Assembly: GCA_023480885.1 (NCBI GenBank)
Contig: JAMCWX010000018.1
Coordinates: 1 to 64,000, forward strand
DNA: 64,000 nucleotides
DNA from: Chloroflexota bacterium
Lineage (GTDB): Bacteria > Chloroflexota > UBA6077 > FW602-bin22 > JACPRP01
Direction: 5' to 3'
This document shows, piece by piece, positions 1 to 10,044 of this stretch (position 1 is the first letter of the stretch; each line of letters begins with the position of its first letter). The notes beneath the pieces are model-generated. The model did not search any database. It saw only the letters and a program-made list of their open reading frames with translations, and was not told the origin of the DNA. The translations under genes were made by a program, and so were the position numbers.

Positions 1-1103
<1,103 letters not shown>

Positions 1104-1107
1104 GCCC

Positions 1108-3099
<1,992 letters not shown>

Positions 3100-3112
3100 T
3101 GTTGAGCCCCTC

Positions 3113-3140
3113 GTAGAGACGCAGCATGCTGCATCTCTAC
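3113..3140. repeat. 28-bp near-perfect palindrome
   Basis: The two arms, GTAGAGACGCAGCA and TGCTGCATCTCTAC, pair with a single mismatched position. It lies in the 5' leader of uvrB. Palindromes of the type GTAGAGACG...CGTCTCTAC are common dispersed elements in Chloroflexota and cyanobacterial genomes. There is no T-tract, so it is not a classical terminator. Confidence 0.6.
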
Positions 3141-3181
3141 AGGTGACAAGATAGCCGAGCTACCCTGCCAACCAGTCCATA

Positions 3182-3201
3182 CACAGAACAGGCGTTCTGT
3201 G
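3182..3201. promoter_or_regulatory. SOS (LexA) box upstream of uvrB
   Basis: The perfect inverted repeat CACAGAAC-AGGC-GTTCTGTG contains GAAC-N4-GTTC, the core of the Gram-positive type LexA/DinR box. It lies between uvrB and a minus-strand TATAAT (3216 to 3211), just downstream of the predicted transcription start. LexA bound here would block uvrBA transcription. The site and its symmetry are seen directly; LexA binding is inferred. Confidence 0.65.
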
Positions 3202-3245
3202 ACGTTGTAAATTATACTTCAGATTGGGAGGATTTGCTAGGGGGT

Positions 3246-3305
3246 AGGCCCCTCACCCGTCCTTCTGCGGAAGGACGACCTCTCCCGCGGGGCGGGAGAG
3301 GTACC
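3246..3305. repeat. CCCTCACCC / CCTCTCCC hairpin repeat, copy 1
   Basis: This element begins GGCCCCTCACCC and contains two hairpins, TCCTTC(tgcg)GAAGGA and CCTCTCCCGC(gg)GCGGGAGAGG. Related copies occur at 16565-16610 and 44097-44160. It is a REP-like mobile intergenic element, not coding. Confidence 0.6.
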
Positions 3306-3805
3306 ACGCGTTTCCCTACGTCGTTGGCTTTGTTTGGCGATTTCTGTGGCGTGGTTGAATTTGGCTGCAGGGTAAAATGAATCCGCGGCACTGAAGTGCT
3401 CGCGCAAGTCCGCTCGTCTGGCGTTTGGCTTTGTTCGGTGGAATCGGGCAATTGTGTTGACCGTGGTGAAGAGGGCGCGATGGATCGTGCCCCATGCGGT
3501 CGCCGTTGTCGAGTTGTTGCGGTTGACGAGGATTTGAGGGTAGGTTGCCATCTTCAGCATACCTCCATCGATACTGATGTTGGGTACGTTTGCACCACGG
3601 AGGCACAGAGACACGGAGACGTATTGAAGATGAGCAGGATGCATTTTCGCGGGCTCCGATGTCTTCGCAATGAAATATGCCTTCACTATGTACATGCTTT
3701 TTGACCCCCCGAAAATTCAACATTTTGGGGTCGGGAACGTAAATTCTTTGTAAGTTTCTTGGTGATGGGGCGGTAGAGAAGCCAGGGCAGCCATAAACGG
3801 CGAGG
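3304..3805. other. Non-coding stretch with no supported gene
   Basis: About 500 bases downstream of the broken toxin gene. Open frames exist here on both strands, but none has a ribosome-binding site, a recognisable domain or a consistent codon pattern. The only identifiable structure is a copy of the CACGGAG-type dispersed repeat (3593-3620). It is probably decayed accessory DNA. Confidence 0.5.
3593..3620 (+). repeat. ACCACGGAG-type dispersed repeat, copy A
   Basis: This copy reads ACCACGGAGGCACAGAGACA followed by CGGAGAC. The same degenerate unit (R at a few positions) recurs at 6775-6801, inverted at 6817-6842, at 21206-21232 and at 26078-26107. Every copy is in or at the edge of intergenic DNA. 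Confidence 0.75.
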
Positions 3806-4229
3806 TTAGACGACGCTACGAGGCACTCTGTGGCGGTATTCTTGCCCAAGCCGGCGCACCGACGCATAATCTGCTCTGGTGAAAGCTGCCCCGATGGGCT
3901 TGGACATGCCAGTGATGACGACGATTGATGGGCGGTCGAGTCCTGGCGCCTCTCGCTCAAGGATGCAGAAGACGCGATAGAGGCGATGATCAGGGGCCCC
4001 GCGTTCTGGCCTCGTAGAACCCTCTCATCTCACCGTGCATTGCTTCCTACTTCCCGCCGCCGCTAAACTGCGGCGGAGGCGCCTCGGCAACAGCGTCGAT
4101 AATGGCGAACAGGTCCGCGGCAACGGACATAGGGATCTGGTGGAAAAACTCCTCGGCAGGACAGACCCCATTGGGATCGTCATCGGAATGCCGATGGAAA
4201 ACTTTTACATCCCACGGCTCCTCTGGCAC
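3806..4229 (-). pseudogene. Broken RelE/HigB-type toxin (Gp49-like)
   Basis: A GTG at 4229 immediately follows the antitoxin stop and opens a 60-codon frame with the N-terminus of phage-derived Gp49/HigB toxins (SVAADLFAIIDAVAEAPPPQ). It is closed by a TAG at 4047-4049. Reading on, the same frame gives EAMHGEMRGFYEARTRGP. A one-base frame change near 4005-4010 then yields DHRLYRVFCILERE and IVVITGMSKPIGAAFTRADY, ending with TAA at 3806-3808. Both halves match successive parts of one toxin of about 140 residues. One nonsense and one frameshift mutation therefore inactivate it, assuming neither is a sequencing error. The partner antitoxin upstream is intact, so the module can no longer intoxicate but may still repress. 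Confidence 0.7.
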
Positions 4230-4601
4230 TTACACTCCTTTGCGCGACGAGCCGCGACGCTTGAGGGCAGTGGCAGGCACGAGCTCGCTCAATTCTGGCT
4301 TCGCGGGCTTCAACTCGATCTCCAAGCCGAGGGCATCGGCAATGTTCAGCACGGTCCCGAGCGTCGGGTTGCTTTCTTTGGACGAGAAGACGCGGCGAAC
4401 GACCGAGGGCGTCTTGCCAATGCGGCGTGCAAGCTCAGCCTTTGACATCCCTGCTCGCTGCCGCTCGGCGTCGATTTGCAGCAACATTCGCCGTGTCGAA
4501 GCAAGCTCGTGCCTAGTTCGGTCGTATTGCGCCTGGAGCTCAGGGGTATTGACGATTCGCTCTCGCATCTCTGTCCAGCGACCAGTAGTTGTTTTTGGCA
4601 T
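4230..4601 (-). CDS. XRE-family HTH antitoxin of a type II toxin-antitoxin pair
   Basis: A 123-residue DNA-binding protein. Residues about 45-95 form a Cro/CI-type helix-turn-helix (MSKAELARRIGKTPSVVRRV...NPTLGTVLNIADALG), followed by a basic tail. The N-terminal helix (about 1-40) resembles those of HigA-like antitoxins. GGAGG lies 9 bases before the ATG at 4601. The stop codon abuts the GTG of the broken toxin, which is the usual tight coupling of such pairs. It is expected to neutralise the toxin and repress its own promoter; inverted repeats overlapping the predicted -10 at 4641-4673 fit this. With the toxin broken, it may survive only as a regulator or be drifting. Confidence 0.8.
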   Translation of the reverse strand: MPKTTTGRWTEMRERIVNTPELQAQYDRTRHELASTRRMLLQIDAERQRAGMSKAELARRIGKTPSVVRRVFSSKESNPTLGTVLNIADALGLEIELKPAKPELSELVPATALKRRGSSRKGV

Positions 4602-4640
4602 AATCTCGTTCCTCCGAAGAGTCGGGAATGATCCGACTGT

Positions 4641-4692
4641 GTAACATGTATGCTACGCTCACAGGATAGCATAGTTCATCCAGGCGCGTCAA
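4641..4692 (-). promoter_or_regulatory. Promoter and likely operator of the XRE antitoxin gene
   Basis: On the minus strand TTGACG (4692-4687) is followed after 18 bases by TATCCT (4668-4663). A perfect 7-bp inverted repeat, TATGCTA (4649-4655) and TAGCATA (4667-4673), overlaps the -10. An imperfect palindrome GTAACATGTATGCTAC lies at 4641-4656. This layout is typical of antitoxin autorepression. Confidence 0.5.
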
Positions 4693-4751
4693 CTGGTTGT
4701 GGCGGCGATTTAATCGGGATTTCCCTTGGGTTGACCGTTGAAGACAGTGGC

Positions 4752-4806
4752 TGGCGGCGAGCAGGTCCGCGGGCAGAGTCATATGTACTCGTATCGGCGG
4801 GGTCAT
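4752..4806 (-). pseudogene. Truncated RHH antitoxin (stub of a vapB-like gene)
   Basis: The ATG at 4806 starts MTPPIRVHMTLPADLLAA, which matches the first 18 residues of the intact antitoxin at 5840 (MTAPTRAHIILPEDLLAE). The similarity extends about 30 bases upstream of the start in both copies (CTTAACAAAAGGGTG versus CTTTAACGAAGGAGT). It breaks off abruptly at about 4752; the frame continues for 70 unrelated residues. This is a leftover of a duplicated antitoxin gene whose body and toxin have been lost. Confidence 0.6.
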
Positions 4807-4876
4807 ACGTTTTCACCCTTTTGTTAAGGCCATAAGAAGCACAAGGGAACCTTTGCGACCTTTGCGGTTCAATTGC

Positions 4877-4987
4877 ATATTCACCACGGGTTACGCGCCT
4901 CTGCCAGCGCAAGTGGCCAAGCTAGATGCAGAGCAGCTCGCCAAGGTCACCATCGCGGGCCGGCCAGTGACGCCCAGCAGCAAGTAA
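4877..4987 (+). pseudogene. Possible C-terminal remnant of a phosphate-binding protein (PstS-like)
   Basis: A 36-codon plus-strand frame ending in TAA at 4985-4987 reads TTGYAPLPAQVAKLDAEQLA and ends VTIAGRPVTPSSK. The GYAPLP pattern followed by a helix near a C-terminus resembles the ends of PstS-type periplasmic binding proteins. There is no start codon and nothing upstream extends the match. Assignment is weak and rests on pattern memory. Confidence 0.25.
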
Positions 4988-5030
4988 GCTGCATCGTCTG
5001 TCTCATGTCGCGCGGCATTCTTGCAATGCG

Positions 5031-5069
5031 TTTTGTCCTGGACGAGCGCGAGGCTTATCCAGGACAAAA
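5031..5069. repeat. Perfect 12-bp stem-loop
   Basis: TTTTGTCCTGGA (5031-5042) and TCCAGGACAAAA (5058-5069) pair perfectly around a 15-base loop. A second hairpin, CCTTTTCAA/TTGAAAAGG, lies at 5110-5137. Both are downstream of vapC, which ends at 5158. They could protect or end the vapBC transcript, but neither is followed by a T-tract on either strand. Confidence 0.5.
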
Positions 5070-5157
5070 CTGGCGTCCTCAAGGGAACTTCCCCCAATTG
5101 TTCTTAAGACCTTTTCAAGGTCACAACTTTGAAAAGGCCCTGTCTCGTCCATACAGT

Positions 5158-5556
5158 CTAAAGTTTCACTCGGGGCAATGGGAAGAGTGAGACCTCGTCC
5201 ATTGGATAGTCGTCCACATTGCCGGTGACAATGGTTGCCTGGTGGGCATGGGCCGTGGCGGCAACTAATACGTCGGTGGTGGAGAGGGTGATGCCGCGTC
5301 TGGCATTTTTGTAACGCCACTCTCCCGCTTGCTGGGCATCCTCGGGCCCGGTAGACAAGAAAGAGCAAGACATTAGTAGCTTGCGTGCTACGACTCGGTG
5401 CTGGGGCCTGAGCCCAGCGTAGACTTCGGCAATAACCACATCGGACACGCAGAGGTACTCGCCTCGATTATGAAGAGACTGAATCAACGACACGGAAGCT
5501 GGTATCCCGGCGAGGTAATCGATAACTGCATCGGTATCTAGCAAATAGTATCCCAT
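5158..5556 (-). CDS. VapC-family PIN-domain ribonuclease toxin
   Basis: A 132-residue PIN domain, the typical length. The acidic metal-binding residues are in place: D7 (LLDTDAVIDYL), E44 (VIAEVYAGL), D95 (LSTTDVLVAATA) and D115 (TGNVDDYP). VapC toxins cleave specific RNAs and are held inactive by the partner antitoxin. The ATG overlaps the antitoxin stop by one base (TAATG), so the two are translationally coupled. Unlike the neighbouring HigB-like toxin, this gene is intact. Confidence 0.9.
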   Translation of the reverse strand: MGYYLLDTDAVIDYLAGIPASVSLIQSLHNRGEYLCVSDVVIAEVYAGLRPQHRVVARKLLMSCSFLSTGPEDAQQAGEWRYKNARRGITLSTTDVLVAATAHAHQATIVTGNVDDYPMDEVSLFPLPRVKL

Positions 5557-5840
5557 TATCTTGACCGGGGTCCCGCCTTTCGCGCGAGTCGGACATCGTC
5601 CTCCCTGCGCAAGGATCGCACCCAGGCGGATACCCTCTCAGGGGTTTTCCACTCAGGGTAAGACTCCAGGTCAATTGCGCCAGCCGACTCTCGTAAAGCG
5701 GCGGATAAAGCCTCGCGTGATAGCTTCTCTCGAATCGCAGATTCCACAAAATGGCTGCGCTTGCGCTTTCCCGCCACGCGGTCCACCTCGGCGAGCAAGT
5801 CCTCTGGCAGGATTATGTGTGCACGCGTTGGCGCGGTCAT
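5556..5840 (-). CDS. Ribbon-helix-helix (CopG/VapB-like) antitoxin
   Basis: 94 residues. The N-terminal part (TRAHIILPEDLLAEVDRVAG, then RSHFVESAIREKL) is a ribbon-helix-helix DNA-binding fold. The C-terminal half is the toxin-binding tail. GGAG lies about 10 bases before the ATG at 5840. It is coupled by a TAATG overlap to vapC. The expected role is to neutralise VapC and repress the operon from the promoter at 5883-5911. A truncated paralogue lies at 4752-4806. Confidence 0.85.
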   Translation of the reverse strand: MTAPTRAHIILPEDLLAEVDRVAGKRKRSHFVESAIREKLSREALSAALRESAGAIDLESYPEWKTPERVSAWVRSLRREDDVRLARKAGPRSR

Positions 5841-5882
5841 ATGTTCGTACTCCTTCGTTAAAGCCCACTATAAAGCACATAT

Positions 5883-5911
5883 ATGGTACCACGAGAACGT
5901 TCGGCTGTCAA
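5883..5911 (-). promoter_or_regulatory. Promoter of vapBC
   Basis: On the minus strand TTGACA (5911-5906), a 17-base spacer and TACCAT (5888-5883). A small palindrome TGGTACCA overlaps the -10 and is a candidate antitoxin site. Confidence 0.55.
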
Positions 5912-5939
5912 TGGTGATGCCTGGTTGAATGCTAGATCG

Positions 5940-6662
5940 TTACGGGTTCCCGCCTCGCTCTAGCTGCTCGGCGAACTGGTCGGGGAGGTCGCTGTGGCGG
6001 ATGGCGTGGGCTGCCCTGGCTACGTCGTATTCTACGCGTTGAAAGGTCGCTTCGAGTTTCCCATTGGTTGCCTGGATCAGGGCATAGCAGGAACGGGGAT
6101 CGCCGTCTTTGGGCTTGCCGGCAGAACCGACGTTGACGAAGAGGACGCCTTCGACCTCTTTGGTGTAGGGTCGGTGAGTGTGGCCGAAGGCTAACACGTC
6201 GGCGTGGATGGCTTCAGCCAGCCGCTTGAAGCTAGACTGGGGGCGATCTTCGAAAAGGTACTGGTTGATGCGGCGGGGGCTGCCGTGCACCAGGAGGAAG
6301 CGCCGGCCGCCAGCTTCGAACCGTATCTCCCTGGAAAGGCTTCGCAGGAAGGCTTTGTTCTCGGCGGTGACGTGCGATTTGGTCCATTCGAACGAGAGAT
6401 CACCCAGCCGCTTTTCCTCGGGAAGCCGATAGGCGCAGCCGCAGTCGTCGCGGTCGAAGCCCACGCCTTCATCGTAATTACCCATTACCGTGGGGACGCC
6501 CTTTCGGCGGACGAGGTCGATCACCTCGTTGGGGTACGGGGCGTAGCCGACGAGGTCGCCGAGGCAGTAGACATGGTCGACGCGGCGGGTTTCGATGTCG
6601 TTCAGGACGGATTCGAGAGCGGGCAGGTTGCCGTGGATGTCGCTGAAGATGGCTATTTGCAT
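5940..6662 (-). CDS. Metallophosphoesterase, YfcE/MJ0936-type
   Basis: A 240-residue calcineurin-like phosphoesterase. The metal-binding motifs appear in order: SDIHGN (about 7-12), GDLVGYAPYPNE, GNYDE (GNHE variant), VHGSP and FGHTHRPY. Proteins of this family are cytosolic phosphodiesterases acting on small phosphoesters; the true substrate is unknown. A paralogue with the same architecture is at 58118-58846. It lies downstream of acr3 on the same strand, separated by an inverted pair of dispersed repeats, so it need not belong to the arsenic operon. Confidence 0.88.
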   Translation of the reverse strand: MQIAIFSDIHGNLPALESVLNDIETRRVDHVYCLGDLVGYAPYPNEVIDLVRRKGVPTVMGNYDEGVGFDRDDCGCAYRLPEEKRLGDLSFEWTKSHVTAENKAFLRSLSREIRFEAGGRRFLLVHGSPRRINQYLFEDRPQSSFKRLAEAIHADVLAFGHTHRPYTKEVEGVLFVNVGSAGKPKDGDPRSCYALIQATNGKLEATFQRVEYDVARAAHAIRHSDLPDQFAEQLERGGNP

Positions 6663-6774
6663 TTTGTTTCCTCGGTTCTAGAGCGGTTCGGTCACCGCTG
6701 CGCAAGTTTGATGGGCCCTCACCCCGGCCCTCTGGAAGCTATTCATCACTCACAAATCCCTGAGGCCCTTTCCA

Positions 6775-6842
6775 ACCACGGAGGCACAGAGGCACGGAGG
6801 GATGCGAATACATTAGCTCCGTTTCTCCGTGCCTCCGTGGTG
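6775..6842. repeat. Inverted pair of ACCACGGAG-type repeats
   Basis: A forward copy (6775-6801) and a reverse copy (6817-6842) face each other across about 15 bases and can form one long imperfect hairpin. The reverse copy runs into the 3' end of acr3 and supplies its last codons. A partial CCCTCACCCCGGCCCTC motif lies just before, at 6717-6733. Confidence 0.7.
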
Positions 6843-7982
6843 ACGCTCCCGCGCAGATATGGGTAACGCATAGCTCCCAGAGGTAGATGAGACACTGGGG
6901 GGCTCAGCGAACAGGATTTGTTTGAGCCAGAGCGAGACGTAGACTAACCCTATCAGCACCGGCACTTCGATGAGCGGGCCGACTACGGCGGCGAGCGCCT
7001 GGCCGGAGGCGATGCCGAAGACGCCGACGGCCACGGCGATGGCCAGCTCGAAGTTGTTAGACGCGGCCGTGAACGACAGGGTTACGGTTTCCCTGTACTT
7101 GAAGCCTAACTTCCAGGATGCGAAGTAGGAAACGGCGAACATCACGCCGAAGTAGCCCAGCAGCGGGATGGCGATGCGCACGACGTCCAGGGGCAGGCGC
7201 AGGATTACCTCGCCTTTGAGCGAGAACATGACCACTATGGTGAAGAGCAGGGCAAATAGCGCCGTTGGGGCAAGCCGTGGCATGAAACTGCCTTCGTACC
7301 AGTCACGACCCCGCGACTTGATGCCCACGTAGCGGGTAACCATGCCAGCGATCAACGGAATGCCCAGAAAGACTAACACGGAGAGCGCGACGTCCCAAAA
7401 CTCGATGCGGATGGCCTGGGCCGCGCCGAGTCCAAGCCACTGGGGCAGCAAGGTGACGTAGAAGTAGGCGAGCACAGAGAAGAACAGCACCTGGAAGACC
7501 GAGTTGAGGGCGACGAGCACAGCGCAATACTCGCCGTCGCCGCCGGCCAGCATGTTCCAGATGAGCACCATGGCGATGCAGCGAGCCAGGCCCACGATGA
7601 TTAGACCAGTGCGATATTCTGGCATATCAGGCAGCAGGAGCCAGGCGAGGACGAACATGATGAGCGGGCCGACGATCCAGTTCTGGACGAGCGACACGGC
7701 GAACATCTTCCCTGCCTGTCTTACCTTGCCCAGCTCTTCGTACTTCACTCTGGCGAGCACGGGGTACATCATCCAGAGCAGCCCGAGGGCAATCGGCAGC
7801 GAGACGCTGCTGATCCGAGCAGCGTCCAGGATCGTCGCTATATTCGGGTAGACGTACCCCAGGCCAAGCCCGAACGCCATAGCGATGAATATCCAGAGAG
7901 GAAGAAACCGGTCGAGCGTTGATAATCGGCCGATAACATTGCCGGATGGCACTTCGGCCACCTCCGAGTTAGACACGCACAT
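6813..7982 (-). CDS. acr3: Arsenite efflux permease, ACR3 family
   Basis: A 389-residue membrane protein with about ten hydrophobic segments, an arsenite/H+ antiporter of the inner membrane. Family landmarks include the conserved cysteine in [13 protein letters not shown] (about residue 130), needed for As(III) transport in studied ACR3 proteins, and [21 protein letters not shown] near the C-terminus (about 310-330). The ATG at 7982 lies just after the arsR1 stop, so arsR1-acr3 form an operon under the operator at 8394-8421. The final residues ([10 protein letters not shown]) come from an inserted dispersed repeat and are probably dispensable. Confidence 0.93.
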   Translation of the reverse strand: MCVSNSEVAEVPSGNVIGRLSTLDRFLPLWIFIAMAFGLGLGYVYPNIATILDAARISSVSLPIALGLLWMMYPVLARVKYEELGKVRQAGKMFAVSLVQNWIVGPLIMFVLAWLLLPDMPEYRTGLIIVGLARCIAMVLIWNMLAGGDGEYCAVLVALNSVFQVLFFSVLAYFYVTLLPQWLGLGAAQAIRIEFWDVALSVLVFLGIPLIAGMVTRYVGIKSRGRDWYEGSFMPRLAPTALFALLFTIVVMFSLKGEVILRLPLDVVRIAIPLLGYFGVMFAVSYFASWKLGFKYRETVTLSFTAASNNFELAIAVAVGVFGIASGQALAAVVGPLIEVPVLIGLVYVSLWLKQILFAEPPSVSSTSGSYALPISARERHHGGTEKRS

Positions 7983-7985
7983 TCG

Positions 7986-8381
7986 CTACACCTCTTCTTT
8001 ATTCGGAACACCACGATCTTCCGAATCGCAACAAGCGGCTAGAGTCGCATCTGCCCTAGTGGTATCCAGGATATCACGTAAGGTCGTCTGGAACGCCGCT
8101 ACGCCAACAGGATCGAGTTTGTAGTAAACCCAACGCGCGTCGTGAAGATCACGCCTGTCCTGAACCAACCCCGCCCGCTTCAAGAGTCCCATATGGTAGG
8201 ATACTGTGCCTTGACTGAGGCCAAGCGTCTCGGTCAGGTGGCAAACGCACTGCTCGCGCTCCCGCAGCATCAGGATAATCCGCAGACGCACAGGGTCCGC
8301 CAAAGCCGTCAAGGCCGCCCAAACAGGAGCGTCGACCGGCAGATCCGCCTCCCGCAGGTCCTGCGCCACACGTCCGGCCAA
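7986..8381 (-). CDS. arsR: ArsR-family repressor 1 (of acr3)
   Basis: A winged-helix ArsR/SmtB repressor. It has the metal-binding cysteines EQCVCHL in the recognition-helix region, a second cysteine pair (AACCDSED) near the C-terminus, and the wing DLHDARWVYYKLDP. As(III) binding would release it from the operator. The longest frame begins with a TTG at 8393, directly against the operator. A second TTG at 8381 has GGAGG five bases upstream (8391-8387) and fits better with a transcript starting near 8408, so it is chosen here. The stop is three bases before acr3. Confidence 0.88.
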   Translation of the reverse strand: MAGRVAQDLREADLPVDAPVWAALTALADPVRLRIILMLREREQCVCHLTETLGLSQGTVSYHMGLLKRAGLVQDRRDLHDARWVYYKLDPVGVAAFQTTLRDILDTTRADATLAACCDSEDRGVPNKEEV

Positions 8382-8393
8382 ATTGCCCTCCAA

Positions 8394-8443
8394 CTATAAA
8401 TTGATTGCTATCAATTTATAGTCTATTTCCGTGGTGATGTCAA
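8394..8443 (-). promoter_or_regulatory. arsR1-acr3 promoter with a perfect operator palindrome
   Basis: On the minus strand TTGACA (8443-8438), 17 bases, then TATAAA (8420-8415). The -10 lies inside a perfect inverted repeat with arms CTATAAATTGAT and ATCAATTTATAG separated by four bases (8394-8421). A bound repressor would cover the -10 and the start of transcription. A looser copy of the half-site, GATTGCTATC, lies at about 8510. Confidence 0.8.
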
Positions 8444-8532
8444 GCCTTCAAGTGACTTGTTTGCGCTGTCTGACACAGAGTTTTTCATCACTCAACGTTG
8501 CCCCACCTTGATTGCTATCCAGATTGATTGTC

Positions 8533-9756
8533 TCACGCCTGCTCCTCGGCCTTTCGCTTCGAGTGAGGCGCCAATTCGGGACTCGGCTGCGCCAGCGTGT
8601 CCGAGACGGCGACAAAGGCCGCTAACGCCAGGCCGAGAAGCAGCGCCGACCACAGACCGTAGAAGCTTTCGAACGAGTTCGCCTCCACCAGTCGGCCACC
8701 GATGCCTGTGCCGATGGCTCCCCCACCCATCATACAGAAGGCCACCAACGACATTGCCGTTCCTCGCGCCTTGGCCGCGAACTCGGTGGCCAGCGTCAGG
8801 AGCGTGGAATGCGCGAACATAAATCCTGTGCCGAGCAGCGCGATGGCCAGGACAACGGCGACGAAAGTTCCACCTAACACGAATATCACCCCATCGCCGA
8901 GCGCCGCCAGGAGCAGGCCGATGACCAGTGTCTGTCGCCGTCCGATGCGTCCAGCAATTCCCCCACTCTTACGACCGGCGATGATGGCGGCCAAACCGAA
9001 CGCGGTCATCGTCGCTCCGATGGCCAGGTTGTCCAATCCAAATCGATGGCTGAGATAGGCACCCAGGTAGGAGAAGCTTCCCATAATGAGTATGCCCTCC
9101 ACCAGCACGACCAGGTAAGTACGAAGACTGCGCCCTTGCGTTAACAGATTACGGTACGGGGCTATGATCTCGCTGCGAGGATTGCCCGATACCGCGAGAC
9201 CTCGACTGCGAACGATCAATAGAGCCGTAACAATCGCCGAAAGAGAGGCGTAGGCCAGGAAGACCCCACGCCAGCTCAGGAGGAAGGCGATGGCCCCGCC
9301 GATGCCCATCGAGAGACCCTGTCCCAGGAACGAGATGCCCATAAAGGAGCCAATCGCCCCCTGGCGTTCTTCCATCCTCACCGTGTCGCCTATGAGGGCC
9401 AGGGACACAGGCATGGTGGCGGCGGCGAAGGCCCCGGTGAGAGCCCGGTAGATGGTTAGATCGGTCAGCCCCGCGCCAAGGGCAGTGATGGCGGCCGCGA
9501 TGGTGAACCCGATGAGAGTGAGTCGCATAACGCGGAGCTTGCCGTAGCGATCGGCGAGTGGCCCGTACAGCAACTGGAAAAGGGCGAAGGGAAGCATATA
9601 GGCGGTGATCAGCACCGCGGTACGCACTGGTGAAGCCCCAACGTCGCGGGCGATAGACGGCACGATAGGTGAGACCACCCAGTTGTCAGCCATCACAACA
9701 AAACCGGCGAGCCCCAGGCTGAGGATCAAGGGGGCCGCCTCCGCTCGCGTCTTCAT
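8533..9756 (-). CDS. Major facilitator superfamily exporter
   Basis: A 407-residue protein with about twelve membrane segments and the MFS motif A GPLADRYGKLR (about 65-75), resembling drug/H+ antiporters. It starts four bases after the stop of the thioredoxin-like gene and is the third gene of the permease-trx-MFS operon, downstream of one ArsR2 operator. The context suggests export of a metalloid or a derivative, but the sequence does not show the substrate. The C-terminus is a short charged cytoplasmic tail. Confidence 0.8.
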   Translation of the reverse strand: MKTRAEAAPLILSLGLAGFVVMADNWVVSPIVPSIARDVGASPVRTAVLITAYMLPFALFQLLYGPLADRYGKLRVMRLTLIGFTIAAAITALGAGLTDLTIYRALTGAFAAATMPVSLALIGDTVRMEERQGAIGSFMGISFLGQGLSMGIGGAIAFLLSWRGVFLAYASLSAIVTALLIVRSRGLAVSGNPRSEIIAPYRNLLTQGRSLRTYLVVLVEGILIMGSFSYLGAYLSHRFGLDNLAIGATMTAFGLAAIIAGRKSGGIAGRIGRRQTLVIGLLLAALGDGVIFVLGGTFVAVVLAIALLGTGFMFAHSTLLTLATEFAAKARGTAMSLVAFCMMGGGAIGTGIGGRLVEANSFESFYGLWSALLLGLALAAFVAVSDTLAQPSPELAPHSKRKAEEQA

Positions 9757-9760
9757 CGGC

Positions 9761-10009
9761 CTACCCTCTTGATAAAACAGTTACGATCCACGAAGTGATC
9801 TCAGCCTTCGATGGAATCCGTCCCGCCGACTTCACCTCGCCGTCAATCACAAGCCCAGGTGTGGCCATGATGCCATAGCGCACGATGTCTTTGTAGTCCG
9901 ACACGTGCTGAACCTCAGCCGCAGCGTCCATTTCCGAGACGACTTCTTCGACCAGCGCCTCCAGTTTCTTGCAGTTCGCGCAACCAGAGCCAAGAACCTT
10001 GATGTTCAT
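9761..10009 (-). CDS. Thioredoxin/glutaredoxin-like redox-active disulfide protein
   Basis: A compact 82-residue thioredoxin fold. It has the active site GCANCK (CxxC, residues about 9-14) and the cis-proline region IMATPGLVIDGEV (about 48-60). Small proteins of this type (redox-active disulfide protein 2 group) commonly sit next to DUF318/ArsP-like permeases. It lies between such a permease and the MFS gene. It may reduce a metalloid or a disulfide on the permease; that role is inferred from context. Confidence 0.85.
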   Translation of the reverse strand: MNIKVLGSGCANCKKLEALVEEVVSEMDAAAEVQHVSDYKDIVRYGIMATPGLVIDGEVKSAGRIPSKAEITSWIVTVLSRG

Positions 10010-10044
10010 TGTGTTGTCTCCCGACTAGCATTTATTCAACAGAT

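Noticed and set aside
3237..3960. Overlapping minus-strand frames of 150-214 codons, considered as a transposase
   Set aside because: No DDE or serine-recombinase motifs and no terminal inverted repeats. The part from 3806 on is explained by the broken toxin in another frame.
5031..5069. 12-bp stem-loop as an intrinsic terminator of vapBC
   Set aside because: No T-tract follows the stem on either strand, so it is listed only as a stem-loop.
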